NCBI RefSeq assembly: GCF_000463015.1
Contig: NC_022247.1
Coordinates: 1,178,001-1,242,000 of the forward strand
Length of the DNA stretch: 64,000 nucleotides
Reading direction: 5' to 3'
Source: Variovorax paradoxus B4
GTDB lineage: Bacteria > Pseudomonadota > Gammaproteobacteria > Burkholderiales > Burkholderiaceae_C
This document shows, piece by piece, positions 51,805 to 60,770 of this stretch. The number at the start of each line of letters is the position of its first letter. The stretch's first letter is position 1. A model generated the notes under the pieces. The model saw only the letters and a program-made list of their open reading frames with translations, did no database searches and was not told the origin of the DNA. A program made the position numbers and the translations under genes.

Positions 51805-53582
51805 GTAGCCGCAGTCTCCAGCCGGTAGCGCGCGCCGCCCGCCGGTGCGCCTTCGAGCTGGGGTACCAGTGCCCAGCGCTGGTTGTGGAAATCGCCGACC
51901 GCCGCACGGTGCGCGATCGACACCATGGCGCCGCCCGCGGCCTTCACCCGGTCGGAGAGCCGCTTGTAGAGCACGCCCTCGGCCTCGGCGTCGAGCGCGC
52001 TGGTGATCTCGTCGGCAAAGAGCCATGATGGTTTCTTCAGCAGCACGCGTGCGATGGACAGCCGCTGCTGCTCGCCGCCCGAGAGCTTCTGACTCCAGGC
52101 ATCGCTGTCGTCGAGGCGGCTCGCGAGGTCGGGCAGCAGCGCGTCGACCAGTGCCTGGCGCAGCTCGGCATCGCTGTAGTTCGCGGCCGGCTGGGGGTAG
52201 GCCAGCGCGTTGCGCAGGGTGCCGTCCGGCACGTAGGGCCGCTGCGGCATGAACACCGCGCCCTCGGGCACTCTCACATGGCCGCGCGCAAACGGCCAGA
52301 TGCCGGCGAAGGTGCGGAACAGGGTCGACTTGCCGCTACCCGAAGGACCCTGCAGCAGCACGCTGTCGCCCGGCTGGACCGCGAGCGCCGCCCCTGCGAG
52401 GAGCGAAGTGCCGTTGGGCAGCGCCACCGTGAGGTCGCCGGTTTGCAGCACCGGCGCGGTGCCGTCGCGCTCGAGCGACTGGCTTCGCGCGGCGTGCGCG
52501 CGCATGGCATCGTCGAAGCTGGTGAGTCGGTCGGTGGTTGCGCGCCAGACCGCCACGCGGTCGTAGTTGTCGACGAACCAGCTGAGCGAATCCTGCACCT
52601 TGCCGAAGGCCGACGAGATCTGCATCAATTGGCCGAGCTGGATGGCACCGCTGAAAAACCGCGGCGCGGCCACCAGGAACGGGAAGATCACCGCGGCCTG
52701 TCCGAAGAACGAGGTGAAGGTGATCAGGTTCTTCTGCTGCTTGATGAGCACCAGGTAGTTGCGCAGCACGCTGCCGAAGCGCAGGTCGAGTTGGCCGTGT
52801 TCGACCTTCTCGCCCTTGTCCAGCGCAATGGCCTCGCTGTACTCGCGCACCCGCACCAGGTGGTGCCGGAAGTCGGCCTCGAAGCGCTGCTGCCGGAAGT
52901 TGGTGCCAATGAGCGGGCGGCCGATGAAGTGCGTGATGACCGTGCCCACCACGCAGTAGGCCACCGCCAGCCAGACCATCGCACCCGCGATCTGGTAGCT
53001 GCTGCCGCCCATCGAGAACGCGAAGCTGCCCGACAGCGCCCACAGGATGCCGACGAAGCTCACCAGCGTGACCACGGCGTTCAGGAGGCCCATCGACAGT
53101 GTCATCGTGTAGTCGGTGAACAGTTGCATGTCTTCCTGGATCCGCTGGTCGGGGTTGTCCGGCGCCTGGCCATCGTTGTTGGCATAGCGCGCGAGTTCGA
53201 GGTGATAGAAGGTGCGGTCGGACATCCAGCGCGACAGGTAGTCGCGCGTCATCCAGGTGCGCCAGCGCAGCTGCAGCAGCTGCGTCACATAGAACTTGAG
53301 CACCTGCACCGCGATGTTGGCGAAGGCGATCCAGCCGAAGACGCCGACCTCGCGCCAGAAGACCGCCGAATCCTTGTTCTGCAGCGCATCGTAGAAGCGC
53401 CCGTACCACTGGTTGCCCAGCACCGCCACGTACACATAGAACAGGTTCAGCGCGACGATGCCCAGCAGCATGGCGCGGGCGCGCCATTTCTCCTCGGAAC
53501 GGAAGTAGGGCGCCGCGAGCGCGAAGACGCGGCGCAGGACTTGGGCGAACGTGGCGGCGCGCGCCGGAACGGATAAAGACAT
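51801..53582 (-). CDS. SbmA/YddA-like ABC transporter with fused ATPase
   Basis: A 593-residue protein with start [18 protein letters not shown], preceded by GAGGAA. The ABC_membrane_2 domain (about 20-330) has family blocks [33 protein letters not shown] and [18 protein letters not shown]. The NBD (380-590) shows [21 protein letters not shown] (Walker A), [20 protein letters not shown] (signature) and [16 protein letters not shown], with Asp-Glu of Walker B. The type matches YddA/Rv1819c (BacA-related, ATP-driven) importers of peptides, cobalamin or long-chain acyl compounds. It is convergent with queC, sharing a CTAG stop overlap. Confidence 0.9.
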   Translation of the reverse strand: MSLSVPARAATFAQVLRRVFALAAPYFRSEEKWRARAMLLGIVALNLFYVYVAVLGNQWYGRFYDALQNKDSAVFWREVGVFGWIAFANIAVQVLKFYVTQLLQLRWRTWMTRDYLSRWMSDRTFYHLELARYANNDGQAPDNPDQRIQEDMQLFTDYTMTLSMGLLNAVVTLVSFVGILWALSGSFAFSMGGSSYQIAGAMVWLAVAYCVVGTVITHFIGRPLIGTNFRQQRFEADFRHHLVRVREYSEAIALDKGEKVEHGQLDLRFGSVLRNYLVLIKQQKNLITFTSFFGQAAVIFPFLVAAPRFFSGAIQLGQLMQISSAFGKVQDSLSWFVDNYDRVAVWRATTDRLTSFDDAMRAHAARSQSLERDGTAPVLQTGDLTVALPNGTSLLAGAALAVQPGDSVLLQGPSGSGKSTLFRTFAGIWPFARGHVRVPEGAVFMPQRPYVPDGTLRNALAYPQPAANYSDAELRQALVDALLPDLASRLDDSDAWSQKLSGGEQQRLSIARVLLKKPSWLFADEITSALDAEAEGVLYKRLSDRVKAAGGAMVSIAHRAAVGDFHNQRWALVPQLEGAPAGGARYRLETAAT

Positions 53583-53688
53583 GCAGATTTCCTCGCTGGG
53601 CGCGGGCGCGCCGGACATCGTGAGGAAACCATGGTAGTCAAATGTTCCTTAAGCGGGACTGAACCGGCCCCGGCACGCCGACAAGTGC

Positions 53689-54249
53689 TCAGTGCAGCAG
53701 GACCCGCGCCGCGATCTCCAGGAAGTGTTCGAGCGGCGGCGTGTCGAGCCCCTGCACCTTCGCCTCCTCGTCCCACAGCCGCAGCCGCACCGCATCGCCG
53801 GCCCAGGGCTGATCGGCAAAGCGCTGCGCCGCAGCGTTGTCCATCACGCCGCCCTGCAGCGCGAGGCTGCGCACCGAATCGGGCGAGAGCCGGGAGAAGT
53901 AGCCGGGCCGTGTCGCGCAAAGGTAGCGCTTGGCGTCCACATGCAGCCGGATCGGCTCGCGCACCTCGGCGCCGAAGATGCCGCGCAGCAGGGGCATGGC
54001 GATGTACTGGTGGCGGTCGTCGATGCCCAGTTCGGTGGGCGAGCGCGCCAGGGTCTGGTGCTCGGCGATCAGCAGGTGGCCGAGGTCGTGCAGCAGCGAC
54101 GCCGTGACCAGCGCATCGCCCGCGCCGGCCTGCTCGGCAAGCCATGCGCACTGCAGCGCATGCTCGAGCTGCGACACCGGCTCGCCCGCATAGGCGACCC
54201 TGCCGCGTTCGGCGAACAGGCGGGCGATCTCGGCGAGGTCGAGTGTCAT
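53689..54249 (-). CDS. PhnZ-like HD-domain protein (diiron oxygenase family)
   Basis: A 186-residue HD-domain protein with start MTLDLAEIARLFAERGR. The first block YAGEPVSQLEHALQCAWLAE carries the Tyr-x2-Glu and Gln-Leu-Glu-His that distinguish PhnZ-type mixed-valent diiron oxygenases. Metal-ligand motifs ASLLHDLGHLL and DDRHQYIAMPLL, RLHVDAKRYLCA and PDSVRSLALQGG follow. PhnZ cleaves 2-amino-1-hydroxyethylphosphonate made by PhnY; no phnY or phosphonate transporter is next to this copy. A different C-P or glycol substrate, or use with a distant phnY, is possible. It lies 107 bp from the ABC gene on the same strand. Confidence 0.82.
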   Translation of the reverse strand: MTLDLAEIARLFAERGRVAYAGEPVSQLEHALQCAWLAEQAGAGDALVTASLLHDLGHLLIAEHQTLARSPTELGIDDRHQYIAMPLLRGIFGAEVREPIRLHVDAKRYLCATRPGYFSRLSPDSVRSLALQGGVMDNAAAQRFADQPWAGDAVRLRLWDEEAKVQGLDTPPLEHFLEIAARVLLH

Positions 54250-54379
54250 GGACCTGCCAGCTTCGCGCACCGCAATGACACCGGCATGACGAAGCCCCGT
54301 GGGGTGCCATGCCGCGGCGCTGCGCGGTCGGCGCGGCGTCCGACTTGACTTGCATGAAGGCGGGCATAGCATCCGCCGC

Positions 54380-54514
54380 ATGAGAAGCACAGTCCTTGTT
54401 CTTCTGTTCTGCATCGGCCTGGTGTCGGCCGGCTGCGACGACAAGCCCAAGCCCGGCGTGCCGGTGCCCAAGGCTTCGGCGGATGTCGTGATGCCGGTCC
54501 TGTTCACGGGCTGA
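54380..54514 (+). CDS. Tiny lipoprotein
   Basis: A 44-residue protein, with start MRSTVLVLLFCIGLVSAGC. A lipobox with SAGC-D gives a lipidated Cys at residue 19 followed by DDKPKPGVPVPKASADV. Asp after the Cys is the Lol-avoidance context, suggesting retention in the inner membrane. The mature peptide is only about 26 residues. An in-frame extension to 54299 has no signal-like sequence. Function unknown. Confidence 0.55.
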   Translation: MRSTVLVLLFCIGLVSAGCDDKPKPGVPVPKASADVVMPVLFTG

Positions 54515-54617
54515 TTTGCCGCCATCGGCGCGCAGGCGGCCGGGCGCCGCCGGTCATTGCGCGCGCGCATCCATGCGCATTCGCGTGCGGGGGTATCCTC
54601 GACGCAGAGCAAAAACA

Positions 54618-55871
54618 ATGAAGACATCCGAGACAAGCGCCCACGAGGCGGATTCGCCCTACGCCATGCTGCGGCTCGGCCTGACGCTGCTGGTCATGAC
54701 GGTCGGCAGCAGCGGCATGTACGTGGTCTCGGTGATGCTGCCCGCCGTGCAGGCCGAGTTCGGCATTGCGCGCGCCGACGCCTCGCTGCCCTACACCCTG
54801 CTGATGCTCGGCTTCGGAGTGGGCGGCGTGCTGATGGGACGGCTGGCCGACCGCTTCGGCGTGATGTGGCCCCTGCTGATCGGCGCGCTGGGCCTCGGCG
54901 TCGGCTATGTCGCTTGCGGCATGGCCGACGGCATCGTGTCCTTCATCGTGGCGCAGGCCGTGCTGGTCGGCCTGCTCGGCAGTGCCGCGGCCTTCGCGCC
55001 GCTGGTGGCGGACACCTCGCTCTGGTTCGTCAAGCGGCGCGGCATCGCGGTGGCGGTGTGCGCGAGCGGCAACTATGTGGCCGGCGCCATCTGGCCACCG
55101 ATCGCGCAGCACTTCATCGAGACGGTCGGCTGGCGCCAGACCTACATCGGCATGGGCCTCTTCTGCGGCCTGGCGATGGCGGCGCTTGCGCTCTTTTTCC
55201 GCGCGCGGCCGCCGGCACTGGCGGCCGTGCCGGCCGGCCATGCGGGCCATGCCAAGCCGCGGCGCGACATGACGCGGCCTTTCGGCTTCAGCATGGGCAC
55301 GGCCCAGGGCCTGCTGTGCGTGGCGGGCGTGGCCTGCTGCGTGGCCATGGCCATGCCGCAGGTCCACATCGTGGCCTATTGCGGCGACCTCGGCTACGGC
55401 CCGGCGCAGGGTGCGCAGATGCTGTCGCTGATGCTGGGCTTCGGCGTGGTGAGCCGGCTGGTGTCGGGCGCGATCTGCGATCGCATCGGCGGGCTGCGCA
55501 CGCTGCTGCTGGGCGGCGTGCTGCAGGGCATGGCGCTGCTGCTGTTCCTGCCGTTCGACGGGCTGGTGTCGCTCTATGTGATCTCGGCGCTGTTCGGGCT
55601 GTTCCAGGGCGGCATCGTGCCGTCTTACGCGATCATCGTGCGCGAGCACTTTCCGCCCGAGGAAGCCGGTGCGCGCGTGGGCACGGTGCTGATGTTCACG
55701 CTGTTCGGCATGGCGCTGGGCGGCTGGATGTCGGGCAAGGTGTTCGACCTGACCGGCAGCTACCACGCGGCGTTCCTCAATGGCATCGGCTGGAACCTGC
55801 TGAACGTCAGCATCGCGGCGATGCTGCTGTTCAGGGTCCGGCATCTGCGGCTTCGCACCGCCGCGGCGTAG
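54618..55871 (+). CDS. MFS transporter (OFA/oxalate-formate-like or monocarboxylate group)
   Basis: A 417-residue major-facilitator carrier. Start MKTSETSAHEADSPYAMLRLG; twelve hydrophobic segments in two halves. The cytoplasmic loop 2-3 motif is GRLADRFGVMWPLL and the repeat in the second half is GAICDRIGGLRTLLLGG. The first helix region contains VGSSGMYVVSVMLPAVQAEFG and helix 4/5 the AVCASGNYVAGAIWPPI stretch of MFS monocarboxylate and OFA groups. Substrate cannot be told; no metabolic gene is next to it. It is convergent with the phospholipase gene. Confidence 0.87.
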   Translation: MKTSETSAHEADSPYAMLRLGLTLLVMTVGSSGMYVVSVMLPAVQAEFGIARADASLPYTLLMLGFGVGGVLMGRLADRFGVMWPLLIGALGLGVGYVACGMADGIVSFIVAQAVLVGLLGSAAAFAPLVADTSLWFVKRRGIAVAVCASGNYVAGAIWPPIAQHFIETVGWRQTYIGMGLFCGLAMAALALFFRARPPALAAVPAGHAGHAKPRRDMTRPFGFSMGTAQGLLCVAGVACCVAMAMPQVHIVAYCGDLGYGPAQGAQMLSLMLGFGVVSRLVSGAICDRIGGLRTLLLGGVLQGMALLLFLPFDGLVSLYVISALFGLFQGGIVPSYAIIVREHFPPEEAGARVGTVLMFTLFGMALGGWMSGKVFDLTGSYHAAFLNGIGWNLLNVSIAAMLLFRVRHLRLRTAAA

Positions 55872-55880
55872 CTGGCGCTG

Positions 55881-58127
55881 TCAGAGATCGGGCATGCCCA
55901 TCGCCGGATCGCTCACCGAATGCCTGCCGGTCTCGACGCGGCCGGCAAAGCGGCGCACGAAGCTCGTGTCGGCATCGCAGGCCACGGTGAAGTCGTACCA
56001 CGCGCCGCTGGCCGCCAGGTCCCAGTGCAGTTCGGCCTTGGCGCCGCCTTCCACCGTTGCGGTCCACGGGCCGTCGGTTCGATAGGCCTTGGCACGCACG
56101 GTGAACTTGCAGGCGCTCTTGCCGCCGTTCCGCATCTCCAGGTACACATTGCCGTTGGCGATGTCGTAGCACACGCGCACCTCGGGCACGGCCACGCCGC
56201 CTGCGCGAAGGGCGTTCAGGTCGCCCTTGAAGTGGCGGTGAAAGCCGTTGGGCCCGAGCACCCACAGGTCGTAGAAGCCGCTGTCGTCGCGCATCGCGTT
56301 CCACGCATCGTCGAGCGTCTTGCCGGGCTCGACCATGTAGCGGCGCGGCAGGCGGTCGAGGTTGAGCTTGTCGTAGACATGGAACACCGCGCCTGTCGTA
56401 CCCGTGTTCGAGAACAGCAGCCGCACGGTGCCAGCCGCCGCATCGGCGCGCGCGCTGGCATGCAGCTCGTAGGGCAGCGCACGCGAGGGGCGCGTGCCGG
56501 TGGCCTGGCGCGGCAGTTGCGGATCGAGCGGCAGCGGCACCTGGCCCAGCGCCTCCTGGCTCAGGCGCAGCTGGTCGGCTTGGTCCCGCGTGCTGCGGCC
56601 GGCGAGCGTCGGCAGCGGCTCGCCGTTGGGATTGGCGAAGTTGAACGCGCTCGTGAGGTCGCCGCACACCGCGCGCCGGAAGGCGCCGATGTTGGGTTCC
56701 TGCACGCCGAAGCGCGCCTCGAGGAAGCGCAGCACGGAGGTGTGGTCGAAAGCCTGCGAGTTGACCCAGCCGCCGCGGCTCCAGGGCGAGATCACGTACA
56801 TCGGCACGCGTGGGCCGGGGCCGTAGACGCGGCCGTCGGGCGCAGGCTGCCTGGTGCTGCCGGGCGGCGCCGCATGGGTGAAGTATTCGGGGCCCAGGTC
56901 CGCTTCGGGCAGCGTGGTCCTGCCGGCAAAGCTGCCGTCGCCGTTCGGCGAAGGTGCCGAGGGCGAGGGGAGGTGGTCGAAGTAGCCGTCGTTCTCGTCG
57001 AAGTTCACGAGCAGCACGGTCTTGCTCCAGACCTCGGGCACGGCGGTGAGCGCATCCAGCACTTCCTGCAGGAACCATGCGCCCTGCACCGGGCTGGACG
57101 GGCCGGGATGTTCGCAGTAGATCGACGGTGCGTTCATCCAGCAGACCTGGGGCAGCTTGCCCTCGCGGATGTCGCGCCTGAAGGCGTCGAGGTAGTTTTC
57201 GGGCCGCGTGCCTGGCAGCGTGTTGGCCACGCCCTTGTACAGCGGGCTCTTCGCGTCGTCGGTGGCCGGATCGTAGGCATGGTAGGGCAGCGGCTGGCCG
57301 GTATCGGCATAGGGCGTGTTCGGCTCGCCGCCGCTGGACACCGGAAAGCCCGAATCGAGGTTCGCCTGGCGGAACTGCCGGAAGGCGCCCAGCATGTTGT
57401 CGCCCCATTCGTCGGGCATGTTCTGGTAGCTGATCCAGCGCACGCCCGCTGCCTCGAGGCGTTCCGCATAGGTCTTCCAGGTGTAGCCGGTGCCCACCGA
57501 GCCGGGACGGCCATCGATCCAGTCCCATTCGTTGCTGACGAAGGCCGTGTGGGCCGCGCTCGCGCCGTTGGTGCCGGTGAGATGGAAGGACCGGTTCGCG
57601 TCGGTGCCTGTGTGCATGCTGCAGTGGTACGCATCGCAGAGCGTGAAGGCGTTGGCGAGCGCGAACTGGAACGGGATCTCCGCGTCCTTGTGATAACCCA
57701 TGGCCTTGCTGGTCTTGTAGCGTGGCCATTGGTACATGCGGCCGCCGTCCCAAGCGCCCTGGCTGTCCGCCCAGTCGTGGGGTGTGCCGCCATCGCGCTG
57801 GGCATTGCCCTTGCTGCTGTCGAAGTGATAGGGCAGCACTTCCTTGCCGGTGGCGTCCAGCTGCTGCCAGACGCTGCGGCTCGCAGGCAGAGGAATCGTG
57901 AAGCGGTCGCCGAAGCCGCGCACGCCGGCCAGCGTGCCGAAGTAGTGGTCGAACGAGCGGTTCTCCTGCATCAGGATGACGACATGCTCGACGTCCTTGA
58001 TGGTGCCGGTCTTGTTGTGGGCGGGAATGGCAAGCGCGCGGCGGATGCTCGGCGGAAAGGCCGAGAGCGCAAGCGCGGCGGCGCCGGTGGTGGCGGTGCC
58101 TGTGAGAAATCTGCGGCGCGAGTTCAT
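55881..58127 (-). CDS. Phosphocholine-specific phospholipase C, Tat-exported (copy 1)
   Basis: A 748-residue secreted enzyme. The twin-arginine signal is NSRRRFLTGTATTG, followed by a hydrophobic core and ALAIPAH. The acid-phosphatase-like catalytic domain contains EHVVILMQENRSFDHYFGTL, DWIDGRPG, FDENDGYFDHLPSP and PMYVISPWSRGGWVNSQAFDHTSVLRFLE. The C-terminal part (about 545-740) holds the paired DUF756 beta domains of the PlcN/PlcH group. Substrates are phosphatidylcholine and related lipids. It is the downstream member of a tandem pair; DNA of its last 250 bp is near-identical to the second copy, and 16 bp separates the genes. Confidence 0.92.
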   Translation of the reverse strand: MNSRRRFLTGTATTGAAALALSAFPPSIRRALAIPAHNKTGTIKDVEHVVILMQENRSFDHYFGTLAGVRGFGDRFTIPLPASRSVWQQLDATGKEVLPYHFDSSKGNAQRDGGTPHDWADSQGAWDGGRMYQWPRYKTSKAMGYHKDAEIPFQFALANAFTLCDAYHCSMHTGTDANRSFHLTGTNGASAAHTAFVSNEWDWIDGRPGSVGTGYTWKTYAERLEAAGVRWISYQNMPDEWGDNMLGAFRQFRQANLDSGFPVSSGGEPNTPYADTGQPLPYHAYDPATDDAKSPLYKGVANTLPGTRPENYLDAFRRDIREGKLPQVCWMNAPSIYCEHPGPSSPVQGAWFLQEVLDALTAVPEVWSKTVLLVNFDENDGYFDHLPSPSAPSPNGDGSFAGRTTLPEADLGPEYFTHAAPPGSTRQPAPDGRVYGPGPRVPMYVISPWSRGGWVNSQAFDHTSVLRFLEARFGVQEPNIGAFRRAVCGDLTSAFNFANPNGEPLPTLAGRSTRDQADQLRLSQEALGQVPLPLDPQLPRQATGTRPSRALPYELHASARADAAAGTVRLLFSNTGTTGAVFHVYDKLNLDRLPRRYMVEPGKTLDDAWNAMRDDSGFYDLWVLGPNGFHRHFKGDLNALRAGGVAVPEVRVCYDIANGNVYLEMRNGGKSACKFTVRAKAYRTDGPWTATVEGGAKAELHWDLAASGAWYDFTVACDADTSFVRRFAGRVETGRHSVSDPAMGMPDL
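55893..56129. repeat. 237-bp block identical with the neighbouring phospholipase gene (copy 1)
   Basis: By eye this stretch has no difference from 58156-58392, whereas the middles of the two genes differ widely. It encodes the C-terminal part of the last DUF756 domain. Partner of the block in copy 2. Confidence 0.9.
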
Positions 58128-58143
58128 GGTCCGTGCAGCTCTC

Positions 58144-60348
58144 TCAGAGATCGGCCATGCCCATCGCCGGATCGCTCACCGAATGCCTGCCGGTCTCGAC
58201 GCGGCCGGCAAAGCGGCGCACGAAGCTCGTGTCGGCATCGCAGGCCACGGTGAAGTCGTACCACGCGCCGCTGGCCGCCAGGTCCCAGTGCAGTTCGGCC
58301 TTGGCGCCGCCTTCCACCGTTGCGGTCCACGGGCCGTCGGTTCGATAGGCCTTGGCACGCACGGTGAACTTGCAGGCGCTCTTGCCGCCGTTGAGCATCT
58401 CCAGGTACACGTTGCCGTTGGCGATGTCGTAGCACACGCGCACTTCGGGCAGGGCGACGTCACCGGCGCGAAGCGCGTTCAGGTCGCCCTTGAAGTGGCG
58501 GTGGAAGCCGTTGGGGCCCAGCACCCAGAGGTCGTAGAAGCCGCTGTCGTCGCGCATCGCATTCCACGTGTCGTCGAGCGCCTTGCCGGGCTCGACCATG
58601 TAGCGGTGCGGCAGGCGGTCGAGGTTGAGCTTGTCGTAGACGTGGAACACCGCGCTGGCCGTGCCGGTGTTCGCGAACAGCAGCTGGATCTTTCCGCCGA
58701 TGGCATCGCTGCGGGCACTCGTGTGCAGCTCGTAGGGCAGCGCGCGCGAGGGCCGCGTGCCGGCGGCCTGGCGCGGCAGCAGCGGGTCGGGCGGCAGTGC
58801 CACTTGCGCCAGGGCCTGCTGGTCGGTGCGCAGCTTGTCGGCGTCGGCCCTGGTCGTGCGCCCCGAGAGGGTGGGCAGCGCTTCCGTATTGGGCGTGGCG
58901 AAGTTGAAGGCGCTCGTGAGGTCGCCGCACACCGCGCGGCGGAAGGACGAGATGTTGGCCTCCTTCACCCCGAAGCGCGCTTCGATGAAGCGCAGCACCG
59001 AGGTGTGGTCGAAGGCCTGCGAGTTGACCCAGCCGCCGCGGCTCCAGGGCGACACCACATACATCGGCACGCGCACGCCGGGGCCGTAGACCCGGCCGTC
59101 GGGCGGCGGCTGATCGGTGGTGCCGGGTGGATTCGGGTGGTTGAAGTACTCGGGCTTGAGCGCTTCGGGCGGCAGCGTGGTCTTTCCTGCGGGCGTTCCG
59201 TCGGCGTTGATCGAAGGCGCGGCCGGCGAAGGGCAGTGGTCGAAGTAGCCGTCGTTCTCGTCGAAGTTGATGAAGAGCACGGTCTTGCTCCACACGTCGG
59301 GCACGGCGGTGAGCGCGTCGAGCGTTTCCTGGATGTACCAGCCGCCCTGCACCGGGCTCGAAGGGCCGGGGTGCTCGGAATAGGTTGCGGGCGCGACGAT
59401 CCACGACACCTGGGGCAGCTTGCCGTTCTTGATGTCCTGGCGGAACTGCTCGAGAAAACCGCCGTCCGGCATGGTGTTGGCAATGCCCTTGTAGAGCGGA
59501 TTGCCGGCGTCGTCGCTGGCTGGGTCGTAGGCGGGCGAGATCGCGTCGTTGCTCACGGGCTTGCCGGAGGCTTCGTTCGCGAGCCGGTATTGCTTGAAGC
59601 CGGCCAGCGAGTTGTCGCCGAAGTTCTCTGGCATGTTCTGGTAGACGATCCAGCTGACCTTGGCTTCCTGCAGCCGCTCGGGGTAAGTCTTCCAGCTGTA
59701 GCCGTTGGCCGAGCTGTCGATCGAATCCCACTCGTTGTTGACCGTGGCCACGTTCGCGCCGGTGGGGCCGTTGGTGCCGGTCCACAGGAACATGCGGTTC
59801 GAATTGGTGCCGGTGTGCATGCTGCAGTGGTACGCGTCGCAGAGCGTGAAGGCGTTGGCCAGTGCGAACTGGAAGGGCAGTTCCGCCTCTTCGAGGTAGC
59901 CCATCGATTGCGTGAAAGGCGCGGTCTTGGTTTTCTTGTACCGCACCCATTCGTACATGCGCCCGCCAGCCCACGCATCCTGGCCATCGCTCCAGCTGTG
60001 CGGCGTGCCAGCCACGCGCTGCGCATTGCCCTTCGAGCCGTCGAGGTGATAGGGCAGCACTTCCTTGCCGGCATCGTCGAGTTGCTGCCAGACGCTGCGT
60101 CCCTTGGGCAGCGGAATGGTAAAGCGGTCGCCGAAGCCGCGCACGCCCATGAGCGTGCCGAAGTAGTGGTCGAACGAGCGGTTCTCCTGCATCAGGATGA
60201 CGACATGCTCGACGTCCTTGATGGTGCCGGTCTTGTTGTTGGCGGGGATGGCAAGCGCGCGGCGGATGCTCGGTGGGAAGGCCGAGAGCGCGAGCGCGGC
60301 GGCGCCGGTGGTGGCGGTGCCTGTGAGGAAACTGCGGCGTGAGGTCAT
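58144..60348 (-). CDS. Phosphocholine-specific phospholipase C, Tat-exported (copy 2)
   Basis: A 734-residue paralogue of the gene just downstream on the same strand. It has the same Tat-type start (MTSRRSFLTGTATTG) and the same catalytic motifs: ENRSFDHYFG, FDENDGYFDHCPSP, PMYVVSPWSRGGWVNSQAFDH. The duplication is tandem, head to tail. The first 70 and last 80 codons are almost the same as copy 1, while the middle differs substantially, including QSMGYLEEAELPFQF against SKAMGYHKDAEIPFQF and a distinct segment near residues 200-330. Divergence of specificity between copies is possible. A small lipoprotein gene follows upstream in the same direction. Confidence 0.92.
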   Translation of the reverse strand: MTSRRSFLTGTATTGAAALALSAFPPSIRRALAIPANNKTGTIKDVEHVVILMQENRSFDHYFGTLMGVRGFGDRFTIPLPKGRSVWQQLDDAGKEVLPYHLDGSKGNAQRVAGTPHSWSDGQDAWAGGRMYEWVRYKKTKTAPFTQSMGYLEEAELPFQFALANAFTLCDAYHCSMHTGTNSNRMFLWTGTNGPTGANVATVNNEWDSIDSSANGYSWKTYPERLQEAKVSWIVYQNMPENFGDNSLAGFKQYRLANEASGKPVSNDAISPAYDPASDDAGNPLYKGIANTMPDGGFLEQFRQDIKNGKLPQVSWIVAPATYSEHPGPSSPVQGGWYIQETLDALTAVPDVWSKTVLFINFDENDGYFDHCPSPAAPSINADGTPAGKTTLPPEALKPEYFNHPNPPGTTDQPPPDGRVYGPGVRVPMYVVSPWSRGGWVNSQAFDHTSVLRFIEARFGVKEANISSFRRAVCGDLTSAFNFATPNTEALPTLSGRTTRADADKLRTDQQALAQVALPPDPLLPRQAAGTRPSRALPYELHTSARSDAIGGKIQLLFANTGTASAVFHVYDKLNLDRLPHRYMVEPGKALDDTWNAMRDDSGFYDLWVLGPNGFHRHFKGDLNALRAGDVALPEVRVCYDIANGNVYLEMLNGGKSACKFTVRAKAYRTDGPWTATVEGGAKAELHWDLAASGAWYDFTVACDADTSFVRRFAGRVETGRHSVSDPAMGMADL
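58156..58392. repeat. 237-bp block identical with the neighbouring phospholipase gene (copy 2)
   Basis: Counterpart of 55893-56129 at an offset of 2263 bp. The first difference on each side by eye is at 58155 and 58393-58394. Consistent with recent gene conversion. Confidence 0.9.
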
Positions 60349-60374
60349 GGTGTTGTTCTGGCGGTTCGTGGCGA

Positions 60375-60572
60375 TCAGGGTGCGCAGCGCATCTCGGGCT
60401 TCATGCCGGTGTCGGGCGGCGGCGTGGTGGGTGTGGTCGGCGTCGGAGTTCCCACGACAGGCAGGCCGCCGAAGAAGCCGCCACCACCGCCGCTGCCGCC
60501 ACCGCAGGCGGAAAGGGCGCAGGCCAGGATCAGCGCGGGAACGAGCCGCGCAGGCAGGGATGAAAGTCGCAT
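60375..60572 (-). CDS. Small Gly/Pro-rich lipoprotein
   Basis: A 65-residue lipoprotein, start MRLSSLPARLVPALILACAL, lipobox LSAC with Cys at residue 23. A poly-Gly stretch (GGGSGGGGGFFGGLP) and a Thr/Pro-rich part (TPTPTTPTTPPPD) follow, ending in ...MRCAP. Such short lipoproteins frequently accompany secreted enzymes, but I know no defined function. It is 26 bp upstream of the second phospholipase gene on the same strand, so co-transcription is likely. Confidence 0.6.
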   Translation of the reverse strand: MRLSSLPARLVPALILACALSACGGGSGGGGGFFGGLPVVGTPTPTTPTTPPPDTGMKPEMRCAP

Positions 60573-60714
60573 GGGAGATTCCTTGGGAGTCGTTGCGTGG
60601 GCGCTCGGAAGCAGAGCGTCGAAAAAAGGCCGCGCGGGCTGGACGACGCGACGCCGGAAAGCATCGCGAAGCACCGCGCAGCGGACAGGCCGCAAGACTA
60701 GGGAGATCGCGTTA

Positions 60715-60735
60715 CATCGCCATGAACGGGCGATG
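60715..60735 (-). terminator. Hairpin after the 5'-nucleotidase gene
   Basis: CATCGCC (60715-60721) pairs with GGCGATG (60729-60735) around a 7-nt loop, about 36 bp past the nucleotidase stop. There is no T-run after it, so it may not be a rho-independent terminator. Confidence 0.25.
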
Positions 60736-60770
60736 ACAAGGCCGAGGCGCGGCAAGCGCCACGGGATCGC

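Noticed and set aside
55920..60342. Two long plus-strand frames (777 and 788 codons) over the phospholipase genes
   Set aside because: They resemble each other only because the underlying phospholipase genes are duplicated; they are antisense shadows.
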